From positions 1-27,638 of the forward strand of contig CAZCHH010000046.1 in the NCBI GenBank assembly GCA_964498585.1: DNA of 27,638 nt, written 5' to 3'. A program made the translations under genes and the position numbers. The stretch is from JAAYJM01 sp964498585 (GTDB lineage: Bacteria > Bacteroidota > Ignavibacteria > Kapaibacteriales > UBA2268). A model generated the notes under the pieces. The model searched no databases. It worked only from the letters and a program-made list of their open reading frames with translations, and was not told the origin of the DNA. Positions 7,586 through 16,100 of this stretch are shown piece after piece (positions within the stretch are counted from its first letter, which is position 1; every line of letters starts with the position of its first letter).

Positions 7586-8665
7586 TTACTTCTTTGGTGC
7601 TGTTCCCATTAAACGCGAAATAAATTCAAGTGTTGGATATTGCTCTAATATTAATTTAAACATTACTAGCAATGGAACGCAAAGGAACATACCCGCAATT
7701 CCCCAAATATAGCTCCAAAATACTATTCCAAAAATTATAGTAAGAGTATTCAAACGTAGTTTATGTCCCATAACAATTGGTTCAATTATATTACCCATAA
7801 TAGCTTGCATTACAACTATAGACAGCATCATCATAAGGATTGGATTGAAACTATCAAACTGAATAATAGCCATAAGAAGAGGTGGAACAGGAGCAATAAT
7901 AGACCCAATTGACGGGATATAGAAAAGTAAAAATGTGATAAAACCCCAAAATAATGGGAATTGCAAATCGAAACTATAAAAAATCAGTGTAGCGAAAGTC
8001 CCGGTTGTAAGATTTAAAAGTGTTTTAATAGTAATATAAGAAACAATTGCTTTTTGAATATGCTCATAATTTTGTAGTAATTTAGAATTAGCTCCACCAA
8101 CCCAACTTAAAAAATCTTTATAATTTGACATACTTGTTAATAAAATGATGTAATATAGTATGAACATAAAAAAAGACGAAAGAAAAGAGCCAAGAGACAC
8201 AGCAAGCGAACTTAAAGTATTTGATATAAAATCTTTGTCAAAAAGAGCCAGTATTTTCTTCTCATTTATCCTAAAATTAAAGTATTCCCTTGATATTGAG
8301 TTTAACCATTTGATAATTATATCTATTTTCTTATTTAATAAATCAATAAATACGTCTTTTTGGTCAATTATTTGTGAAACTGATTGTGCGATAAACAATG
8401 TAAATGATGCTATGAGCGTGATTGTAATTATTGCAATTATGGGTATGATTATCCAGTTTGGGAAATTTTTCTTTTTAAAGAATATTATCATCGGCTGAAA
8501 TAAACTTGCAAAAAGAAAAGCAAGAACAAGAGGCATAAGTATTGAAGCCAATTGCTGCAATAAGTATAATACTAAAACTATTAGAAAAACAACTAAAACT
8601 GTCGATATAGTTTTATCGTGATAACCAGATTGATTTCCAGCTTCTATATTGATATTGTTTGACAT
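7586..8665 (-). CDS. AI-2E/PerM family membrane transporter
   Basis: This 359-residue polytopic membrane protein belongs to the PerM/AI-2 exporter family (UPF0118). Paired hydrophobic segments occupy about residues 18-60 and 70-95. A soluble helical stretch of about 100-145 follows, then further membrane segments from about 150 to the end. The family-typical GxIxEPxxMGxxLxL stretch is visible as GNIIEPIVMGHKLRLN, and SIGSIIAPVPPLLMA precedes it. Members include quorum-signal exporters and sodium- or pH-linked antiporters, so the substrate cannot be named from sequence. No strong Shine-Dalgarno sequence precedes the ATG. The gene stands alone, with the restriction-enzyme remnant immediately downstream. 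Confidence 0.88.
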   Translation of the reverse strand: MSNNINIEAGNQSGYHDKTISTVLVVFLIVLVLYLLQQLASILMPLVLAFLFASLFQPMIIFFKKKNFPNWIIIPIIAIITITLIASFTLFIAQSVSQIIDQKDVFIDLLNKKIDIIIKWLNSISREYFNFRINEKKILALFDKDFISNTLSSLAVSLGSFLSSFFMFILYYIILLTSMSNYKDFLSWVGGANSKLLQNYEHIQKAIVSYITIKTLLNLTTGTFATLIFYSFDLQFPLFWGFITFLLFYIPSIGSIIAPVPPLLMAIIQFDSFNPILMMMLSIVVMQAIMGNIIEPIVMGHKLRLNTLTIIFGIVFWSYIWGIAGMFLCVPLLVMFKLILEQYPTLEFISRLMGTAPKK

Positions 8666-8908
8666 AGTTTTGAATGAAACAGTTTATTCTTATAATAAAA
8701 TTTTATTTATTTTTTTTTGTAAAATTAATAGATTTTATTTAATTATTAAAATAAAGTTTAGTTGAATTTGAGGTTGATTTGTTTAATTTTCGTGCTGTCA
8801 GTAATTCTTACTAAAGTAAAGATTTATTTAATATAGAATAAAAAATTTGAATTTAGAACAATGTTAGAATAAATTTTTAACTGCAGATGTTATATGTTAG
8901 AATAGCAC
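8666..8908. other. AT-rich intergenic spacer
   Basis: This 243-bp spacer separates the stop of dapB (8909) from the start of the membrane-protein gene (8665), both on the minus strand. I see no open frame, strong hairpin or clear promoter match in it. Confidence 0.6.
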
Positions 8909-9634
8909 CTAAATTACATCGGCAAAATTGAAGAATCCTTTTTTATTAAAAATCCAATTAGCAGCAAAAAGAGCGCCCCGAGCTAAACCTATTCTGTTTT
9001 TTGCTCTGTGAGTTAATTCTATAGTTTCAGCAATAGAATCAATGTAAACTATGTGTGTACCGGCTATTTCTCCACCACGAGTTGAACTGATATGCAAAGC
9101 ATTTGAAGAAATTTTTTTATGAGATGTTTCAGTTTCAATTTCTAGCTTTTCATCTAATTCATTAAGCAAAATTTTGCCAATAGTCAGTGCAGTTCCGCTT
9201 GGACTGTCTATTTTTCTTTTATGATGAAGTTCGTGAACCATAAAATCATAATCATTAAATTTATTGAAGAGCATAGCTGTATGTTCAATTATTTTGAAAA
9301 ACTTTTGCATTCCGATAGAAAAATTTGAACTATAAATAAGACCTATACCTCCTTTTTTAGTTATTGATTTTGCGTCTTCAAAATATTTTTCCCAATTAGT
9401 TGTCCCAATAACAACATTTTTTTTAATTTCAGCAAGAATATTTAAATTAGTTAAAATTGCTTCTGCTGTAGAGAAATCTAATGCAACGTCAAAATCATAT
9501 TCCTTAATTTCCAATTGACTATCAATATCGAAAATATTAGTAATGGAATATCCAAGCTGTTCGGCTTGTAGCTTAATTTCTTTTCCCATTGCTCCGTAGC
9601 CGATAATTGCAATTTTAGGAAGATTTTTTTTCAT
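8909..9634 (-). CDS. dapB: 4-hydroxy-tetrahydrodipicolinate reductase
   Basis: This 241-residue enzyme performs the NAD(P)H-dependent reduction step of the diaminopimelate/lysine pathway, which feeds peptidoglycan synthesis. The N-terminal dinucleotide-binding motif is GYGAMG (12-17). The catalytic block is ELHHKRKIDSPSGTA, with H137 as the expected base and K141 as the expected acid. The C-terminal substrate-binding segment RGGEIAGTH and the closing block THRAKNRIGLARGALFAANW are present. It is slightly shorter than the ~270-residue E. coli enzyme, mainly in the N-terminal domain (about 50 residues between GYGAMG and the DFS block), as is common in Bacteroidota. No other lysine-pathway genes are adjacent. 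Confidence 0.95.
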   Translation of the reverse strand: MKKNLPKIAIIGYGAMGKEIKLQAEQLGYSITNIFDIDSQLEIKEYDFDVALDFSTAEAILTNLNILAEIKKNVVIGTTNWEKYFEDAKSITKKGGIGLIYSSNFSIGMQKFFKIIEHTAMLFNKFNDYDFMVHELHHKRKIDSPSGTALTIGKILLNELDEKLEIETETSHKKISSNALHISSTRGGEIAGTHIVYIDSIAETIELTHRAKNRIGLARGALFAANWIFNKKGFFNFADVI

Positions 9635-9796
9635 AGTATTTATGTTGTTTTGTTGATTTGTTGATTAATTATTTATAATTTTAGTAAAGGTTTTTAACTG
9701 TTGCTTGGAGCGGCGCTCTTAATGAACTACTTTGACCTCATTAAAACATAACTATATGTATCCCAAAAATTTATAAAAATCATTTTTAAATGCGGA

Positions 9797-9829
9797 AGTC
9801 ATCGAATGACTGGCAGTCATCCGATGACT
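9797..9829 (-). terminator. Palindrome downstream of purF, possible terminator
   Basis: AGTCATCG pairs with CGATGACT (8 bp), and nested inside ATGACT pairs with AGTCAT (6 bp) around a GGC loop, with one mismatch between the stems. It begins about 67 bp downstream of the purF stop, and the following minus-strand sequence is T-rich but not a clean T-run. It may be a terminator or simply a dispersed palindromic repeat. Confidence 0.4.
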
Positions 9830-9896
9830 AAAAAGTTCACAAATTATTACAATAAACAGAAATAATAAGTCAATATTTTATTTTCCTTATTCAAAA

Positions 9897-11399
9897 CTAT
9901 TCTCCAGTAACTAATTTATTCTGCTTTTTATCGTATTCAACAGGATATTCACCAGTAAAACAAGCTGTGCAATAGCTTACTCCTTCATCTTTTGGAACAG
10001 CTTCAATTAATTTTTCAATAGTTAAATAGTGCAAAGAGTCCACTCCGAGAGCTTCTCCTATTTCCTCTTCGCTATCATAGTCATTAGCAATAAGTTCTTC
10101 ACGTGAAGGGAAATCCATTCCATAAAAGCAAGGGTATTTTATTTGAGGAGAAGTAATTTTCAAATGAAGTTGTTTTGGATTTGCACTTCTGATTAATTTG
10201 ATTAATGCCTTTGAAGTAGTACCGCGGACAATTGAATCATCAATAATTAAAATATTTCTGTCTTCAATAACTCCTTTTACTGGATTGAATTTTACTTTTA
10301 CTTTAAAAACTCTATTGTCCTGGCTTGGTGCAATAAAAGTCCTGCCTACATAGTGGCTACGAATCAGACCGATTTCAAAGACGGTGTTTTGATGAAAATT
10401 TTGATTAATTCTTGAGTAACCTAGAGCAGCAGTATTTGCACTATCAGGAACTGAAATCGTAGAAATTTTTTCATTATCTTCTAAAGTCATTGGACTTTCT
10501 TCAGCGAGCATTTTGCCCAATTTCCTCCTTACTTTGTCAACATTGTGCCCAAAAATTTTACTATCCGGACGCGAAAAATATATATATTCAAATATGCAAT
10601 GACGTGCTTCAGGTGTGTTTTCAACTATGTTGTATGATTGCATTTCGCCAGTTTTACAAGTATTTTTATTTATTACAACGATTTCATTATGCTTAACATC
10701 TCTTACAAATTCTGCATCTACAATATCGAAGGCGCAGGTTTCTGAAGCAACAATATAAGAATAAGAACCATCTTCAAGTTTAATTCTACCAATGTTTAAA
10801 GGACGGAATCCGTAAGCATCCCGAGCTGCTATTAAAGAATCTTCTGTCAGAATAACCAAAGAATATGCCCCTTCAGCTAATTGAAGCGCTTCTCTGATTT
10901 GGTCAATTTTCTTTTCTTTTTTACTGTGGGCTATTAGATGCAGAAAGATTTCTGTATCGGTAGTCGTTTGAAATATTGAACCTTGCTGGTGAAGATATTT
11001 CCTTAAACAGCGTGTATTTGTCAAATTCCCATTATGAGCAATAGAAAGAATACCACTATGATAAATCATATTAAACGGCTGAATATTCGATTTTTTCGAA
11101 GAGCCGGTAGTAGAATATCGATTATGAGCAATTGCAGCAGTACCTTTTAAATTTTCTGTTAAAACTTTCGGGTCTGAAAAAACATCAAGCACCAAACCAG
11201 CACCTTTTTCGGTAGCAAATTTCATTTTCTTTTTCTGCTCGTCGTAATAAAATGTAGTAATGCCTGCAGCTTCCTGCCCACGATGTTGCAGCGAATGCAA
11301 AGCATAGTATGATATTATTGATGCCTGAGGATGATTGAATACACCTACTATACCGCAATTACACAGCGGTTTGTCAATTTCGTCTTTTATTTTTCTCAT
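9897..11399 (-). CDS. purF: Amidophosphoribosyltransferase
   Basis: This 500-residue enzyme catalyses the first committed step of purine synthesis: PRPP plus glutamine to phosphoribosylamine. The N-terminal Ntn-hydrolase glutaminase domain follows a short propeptide; cleavage before Cys15 (CGIVGV) would expose the catalytic nucleophile. HNRYSTTGSS and AHNGNLTN are glutaminase motifs. The phosphoribosyltransferase PRPP loop is ILIIDDSIVRGTTS (383-396). Four cysteines (C222, C424, C477 and C480) sit where the Bacillus-type enzyme binds a 4Fe-4S cluster, so this is probably the oxygen-sensitive, Fe-S-containing, proprotein form. The leader is A-rich with no Shine-Dalgarno match. The decayed lamin-tail gene lies 24 bp upstream. 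No other pur genes are adjacent. Confidence 0.96.
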   Translation of the reverse strand: MRKIKDEIDKPLCNCGIVGVFNHPQASIISYYALHSLQHRGQEAAGITTFYYDEQKKKMKFATEKGAGLVLDVFSDPKVLTENLKGTAAIAHNRYSTTGSSKKSNIQPFNMIYHSGILSIAHNGNLTNTRCLRKYLHQQGSIFQTTTDTEIFLHLIAHSKKEKKIDQIREALQLAEGAYSLVILTEDSLIAARDAYGFRPLNIGRIKLEDGSYSYIVASETCAFDIVDAEFVRDVKHNEIVVINKNTCKTGEMQSYNIVENTPEARHCIFEYIYFSRPDSKIFGHNVDKVRRKLGKMLAEESPMTLEDNEKISTISVPDSANTAALGYSRINQNFHQNTVFEIGLIRSHYVGRTFIAPSQDNRVFKVKVKFNPVKGVIEDRNILIIDDSIVRGTTSKALIKLIRSANPKQLHLKITSPQIKYPCFYGMDFPSREELIANDYDSEEEIGEALGVDSLHYLTIEKLIEAVPKDEGVSYCTACFTGEYPVEYDKKQNKLVTGE

Positions 11400-11423
11400 T
11401 TTTTTTTTATTTATTTTGTTTAA

Positions 11424-11796
11424 TTATTTACCAATTACAATAATTGCTTTTTCTGTAAAAACATTGTCTGTTGCTCTGTAAAAGGCAAAATAAATGGAAT
11501 CACACATTTATCTTTAACAGTTAAATTAATTGGTGAAAATGGCTTTGGCGTTAATGTTAGTTTAGTTTCTATATTTAATATTTCGGGTAATATTTTGCAA
11601 TTTGATTCATCAGATATTGAGAAATAAAGTAAGGATAGGGTAGAATTATTTGGATTGTATAATTCAATCCATTCCGGCTCATCTTCAAGAGGTGCCGGCA
11701 TAAACTCATTGATTACAACAGAATTCGTAAGCAATTCCATATTGGAAATGAACAAAAAAAAACAACTAATAGTGCTTGTAATAAAAATTTATTCAT
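11424..11796 (-). pseudogene. Decayed lamin-tail domain / T9SS secreted protein gene
   Basis: An ATG at 11796 starts MNKFLLQALLVVFF, a signal peptide core. A 9-T tract (complement of 11754-11762) then puts it out of frame. One extra T would continue as LFISN into the frame that encodes SVVINEFMPAPLEDEPEWIE, the start of a lamin-tail domain. Only about 35 residues of that domain remain. The sequence jumps to LTLTPKPFSPINLTVKD and CVIPFILPF, the opening of a FlgD/T9SS-type C-terminal domain. The frame then changes again, to YRATDNVFTEKAIIVIGK and a stop at 11424, which looks like the last strand of a T9SS sorting domain. The remnant thus keeps both ends of a secreted protein with large internal deletions and at least two frameshifts. 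The family calls are from motif recognition; the frame breaks are seen directly. Confidence 0.6.
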
Positions 11797-11807
11797 TTTA
11801 AAATGTT

Positions 11808-12284
11808 TTAACTTTTTTGATAATAATTGCTAATTGCTGTAATATCTGAGTTATCAATTAAAATATCCAGTAGTTCAATAAGCTGTTTTTCATCATCTTC
11901 ATTAAATCTATTTAACACCGGACTATCCATATCAAAGACCCCGAATACTTTATCATTTCGTATAAGTGGTATAACGATTTCTGCATTTGTAGTTGGGTCG
12001 CAGGGTATATGTCCCGGAAAAATTTGAACGTTACCAACAATATAAGGTTTTTTATGCAGAACTGCACTGCCACAAACTCCTTTTCCAAGAGGTATCCTGA
12101 AACAAGCTGGTTTACCTTGGAAAGGTCCTAGAACTAATTGTTCTTCTGATATTAAGTAAAATCCTACCCAGTTTATATCCTTTATTCCATTGAAAATCAA
12201 AGAAGAAAAAGTTGAAGCATTTGCAATAAAGTTTGTCTCACCCCTTATCATATCTTCTAATCTTTGTTTTAAATTTGTGTACAT
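11808..12284 (-). CDS. msrC: Free methionine-(R)-sulfoxide reductase (GAF domain)
   Basis: This is a 158-residue single GAF-domain enzyme of the fRMsr (YebR/MsrC) family, which reduces free methionine-R-sulfoxide in the cytoplasm. The three family cysteines are present as C61 (PACFRIP), C71 (GKGVCGSA) and C95 (GHIPCD). Their 10- and 24-residue spacing equals that of C84, C94 and C118 in the E. coli enzyme. Other family blocks are INWVGFYLI, EIVIPL and FGVFDMDSP. This completeness argues for a working enzyme and not a generic GAF sensor. It lies upstream of the decayed lamin-tail gene and purF on the same strand. I found no clear promoter or Shine-Dalgarno sequence. Confidence 0.92.
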   Translation of the reverse strand: MYTNLKQRLEDMIRGETNFIANASTFSSLIFNGIKDINWVGFYLISEEQLVLGPFQGKPACFRIPLGKGVCGSAVLHKKPYIVGNVQIFPGHIPCDPTTNAEIVIPLIRNDKVFGVFDMDSPVLNRFNEDDEKQLIELLDILIDNSDITAISNYYQKS

Positions 12285-12479
12285 TTTATCAAATTTCTTT
12301 TTTTAAAAATATAAATATATGAAAAGATTAGTAATTTTTTTTATATTTTTTGTTATACTTTAGTTTTATTCTCCTTTTAAAAATTTGAAATTCAGTGCCA
12401 ATGCAATTTATTTAATAATAATTTTGTTCATTTAGTATTTATGTAGATTATAATAATTCGCTAAATGACTTATTATATT

Positions 12480-12799
12480 ATGTCTTTCCGAACCCCGTGA
12501 TAAAGGAAGACCTTTATTTAAATTGAGATGACATAAGTATAAAAGATCATTATGAAATATATAGTTTCAGAAAACCCTTGCCCCCCTTTGAAAAAGGGGG
12601 GTAGGGGGGATTTCTCAGTGCTGTTCTGTATTTCATTGGTTTTTTAAAAAAGATGTCATTCTGAAGCGTTTTGAAGAATCCAGAGAATTGTGGATTATAT
12701 TTTTTTCTGGATTCTTCGCTGCGCTCAGAATGACACATTTATTTATGTCATCTCCATTATAATAAAGAAAGTGCTTTATCGGGGGGTTCGAAATGACAT
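12480..12799. repeat. Composite palindromic repeat locus (B - GC hairpin - A - inverted B)
   Basis: Two B units (12480-12534 forward, 12745-12799 inverted) flank a 9-bp perfect C/G-rich hairpin (ccccccttt/aaagggggg, 12581-12601) and an A hairpin. The A arms (12655-12683 and 12707-12734, the latter starting ctggattcttcgctgcgctc) are about 28 bp. The A and B families recur at 27237-27638, and the B unit also at 2897-2952. The outer B units give the locus overall terminal inverted symmetry. Confidence 0.75.
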
Positions 12800-12966
12800 T
12801 TTGATTTTGTACTTTTAGTTAGCGGTTTGGTATAAAGTGATATTTAACGCTGAATTGAGAGGATTAAAAATATGAATTATTTTTTTATAAAAAAAATAAT
12901 AATAAACATAATTCTATATATATCAATTATATACTTTAATTGATAAAAAAAATAAAAAAAAATACT

Positions 12967-12997
12967 TTTGTTTTTTTTTTAGAATTACGTATATTTA
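12967..12997 (+). promoter_or_regulatory. Candidate promoter of the giant T9SS protein gene
   Basis: TTTG (12967-12970) is followed after 19 nt by TATATTTA (12990-12997), matching 7 of 8 positions of the Bacteroidota -33/-7 consensus TTTG-N19-TAnnTTTG. The predicted leader is about 110 nt, A-rich, and ends in a strong Shine-Dalgarno sequence. Confidence 0.45.
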
Positions 12998-13101
12998 ATA
13001 TTATGGAAAAGAGTAAAAATAAAATGAAAATAAAATGAAAATAAAAATAAGAAAACAAAAGAGGCACATAGATTAATAATTCACTATTTACCCACACAAT
13101 T

Positions 13102-13110
13102 AAAGGAGGT
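13102..13110 (+). promoter_or_regulatory. Strong Shine-Dalgarno sequence AAAGGAGGT
   Basis: AAAGGAGGT is a full anti-Shine-Dalgarno match and ends 3 nt before the ATG at 13114; the GGAGG core ends 4 nt before it. It fixes the start codon of the giant gene. Most other genes in the window lack such a site; the chemoreceptor gene shares it. Confidence 0.8.
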
Positions 13111-13113
13111 AGA

Positions 13114-16100
13114 ATGAAAACTTTTAAAATGTTTTCAACTATTGCTTTATTGATATGCTTAACACTAACAAGTGTTCAGTCATTCAACCAACAATCGAAG
13201 CTATTCTTTGTAGAAAACAAAGGGCAATGGCACGAAGATGCAAGATTCCTTGCACAATCTCCGGGTGTTGATGCTTGGCTAACCGCCAATGGCATCACGT
13301 ATGATTTTTACAAATTCCAGCAGAGCACAATATTGCCTCAGGAAGCTGTAAATCCAGATTTGAACGATACCTATAAGAATATGGACAGAATAGGTAACGT
13401 TGTAAAAATGCAATTCATCAATTCTTTGAACAGTCCTAAAGTTCAGGGTGTTGATAAGAAAAAAGGTTATTATAATTTCTTCATCGGTAACGATAAATCA
13501 AAATGGGCATCCAGAATAGGTTTATATAAGGAAGCTATGATGGCCGGTTTATACAAAGGTATTGACGCAAGATTGTATTATGAAAATAACAATCTTCGCT
13601 ATGATTTGATTGTCGCTCCTAAAGCTGACCCAAATTTAATTAAAATGAGCTTTAGTGGTACTGACAAAGTTTACATTAATTATAAAGGCAATTTAACCAT
13701 TAACACATCAATCGGTGATGTAGAACAAAGTGGTTTATATGCCTATCAGGAAATTAATGGGAAAAAAGTTGAAGTAGAATGTACTTTCAAAATTATTGAC
13801 GAAACTACCGTTGGCTTTAATATCGGTGATTATGATGATACATATCCTTTAATTATAGACCCACTTATTTACTGCACTTTCGTTGCTCCAACAACCAGTG
13901 GCTCTACTCTTTACGAAGGCAGAGTAAATACTACACAAAATGTATTGTTTACTGGTGGTACCGGCTCTTTAATTTATCCGGTAACCGAAGGTGCATACCA
14001 AGAAGCTAACGCTGGAAGTACTGATATTTTCGTAACAAAACTTGAAGCAGATGGAACTGACTTAATATTTTCAACATATATTGGTGGTTCTGGTGCAGAA
14101 TCCGGTCTTGGCTGTGCTTACGATAACTTAGAAAACGTATATGTATGCGGTTATGGTGGTTCAACCAATATTCCTGTTACAGATTCTGCATTCCAAACAG
14201 TCAACGCTGGTTCTAATGACATTAATGTCTTTAAATTAAGCGCTGACGGAACAGAGTTGTTATATGGAACTTATCTCGGTGGTACATTGGGAGAAATGGC
14301 ATATACAATTGATGTTGATGCATCATATAATGCTTATGTTATTGGTTATACTCCTTCATTAGATTACCCTGTAACCGAAGGTGCTTTCCAAACAGTTCAT
14401 GGTGGCGGAACTCAAGACGTTATTGTTACTAAAATTGCTCCAGACGGAGAATCACTAGTTTATTCAACATATATTGGCGGTACTCTTGCTGACCAAACTT
14501 ATGGCAATCGTGTTACTCCAGACGGATATTGCTTTGTAGCTGGTCAAACAGTTTCTACTGATTTCCCCGTAACTGAAGGTGCGTTCCAAACTACTTACGG
14601 TGGTGGAATCTGGGATGCTTTCCTTTTGAAACTTAATCAAGATGGAAGCGATTTAGTTTTTAGCACTTATATTGGTGGTGAACTTGATGACTGGGGAATG
14701 AGACCAGATTTTGATGCTGAAGGTAATGCTTATATGGCTGGTTATACCCAATCATTAGCATATCCAACAACTCCAAATTCATTCCAACCAACTCACGCTG
14801 GTGGCGGTTTTGATGCTTTTGTTACCAAATTTAATCCAACTGGTACTGAACTTATTTATTCTACTTTTATTGGTGGCATCGGCGTTGATTATGCACGCGG
14901 CTTAGCAGTAGATAGTGAAGGATGGGCTGTATTTGGTGGTAGAACTACATCAACAGATTACCCAGTTACAGCAGATGCACAACAGGCAGCTTATGCAGGT
15001 GGTGCAGATGATGCCATCGTTACTATGATTAATCCTAATGGAACAAATCTTCAGTATTCATCTTATTTTGGTGGCACTGGCTCTGAATACGCCAGAGGTA
15101 TTGATTATGACGAAGCTGGAAATGCTTTCCCAGTAGGTTATGCCGGCTCTGCTGATTTCCCGGTAACTCCCGGTGCTTATCAGGATTCAATCGGTATAGT
15201 TAATGGAAATAATGCATGGGCTGCAAGGTTTGAACTTGATGCAATTATTTCTACTCCTATTCCACTTGCACCTCCAAATCATTCAATTTTCCTTGAATTA
15301 ACACCTACAATTGAATGGGTTCCGGTTGAAAATGCTGTTAGCTATGATTTTCAACTTTCTGCCCAAAATAATTTCGATTCTACTTCTTTGGTCTATAATG
15401 TAACAGGTTTAACAGAAACTACTTTCAATATTGAAGAAGAATTAGATGAATCAGTAAAATATTACTGGCATGTCCGTGCTTATGATTCTGAAAGCAATGT
15501 TAGCACATGGTCAATTCGTTGGGACTTCACTACTGAAGGACCTCTATTTGAACCAGTTTTAATTGAACCTGCTAACAATGCTATCAGTCAGCTTACTAGT
15601 GTAACATTTAAATGGAATGAAGTTCTTCTTGCTGATAGATATCATTTGCAAGTATCTGCTACAGAAGACTTTTCAGTATTAACTATTGATGTTACTCAAA
15701 CCGTAAGAACTTATGCTTCTGTTGGTTTAAGCACCAATACAAATTACTATTGGAGAGTAATGGGCTTAAACGATTACGTAGATGGTCCTTGGTCAGATAT
15801 ATGGACTTTCAAAACCGGCAATTTCGTTATTGTTGGAACAGAAACAAATTACGATACCGATTATTACAATTATGTTTCTCCATCTCCATATAGCAATTGG
15901 TATAACCATGCACGTATTTATTTCTTATATACTGCAGAAGAATTAATGGCGTCAGGAGCTTACCCTGGTGATATAAATGCTTTCGGTTGGAATGTTGCTA
16001 TGATGCAATCAAATTGCGGTCCTCTTTTTGAAGGTCAATATACAATTAAAATGAAATTAGTTCCACAAACAGTATTAACGCCAACTTGGGACTATGAAGA

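Larger units (their letters stand above)
12285..13113. other. 829-bp intergenic region between divergent genes
   Basis: This region separates the minus-strand msrC from the plus-strand giant gene. It holds a composite repeat locus: B unit 12480-12534, GC hairpin 12581-12601, A hairpin 12655-12734 and inverted B unit 12745-12799. The AT-rich promoter and leader region of the giant gene follow. A 62-codon minus-strand frame over 12550-12738, starting MCHSERSEESRK, is a by-product of the A palindrome and is not a gene. Confidence 0.75.

Noticed and set aside
11435..11755. Intact 106-residue lamin-tail protein starting MFISNMELL
   Set aside because: The preceding ATG at 11796 gives a real signal peptide in another frame, and the expected C-terminal end lies in a third frame. 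The 106-residue frame is therefore the middle piece of a broken gene.
12550..12738. Minus-strand frame of 62 codons starting MCHSERSEESRK
   Set aside because: It is produced entirely by the A palindrome and the GC hairpin. The same peptide arises wherever this repeat occurs, and there is no ribosome-binding site or conserved domain.
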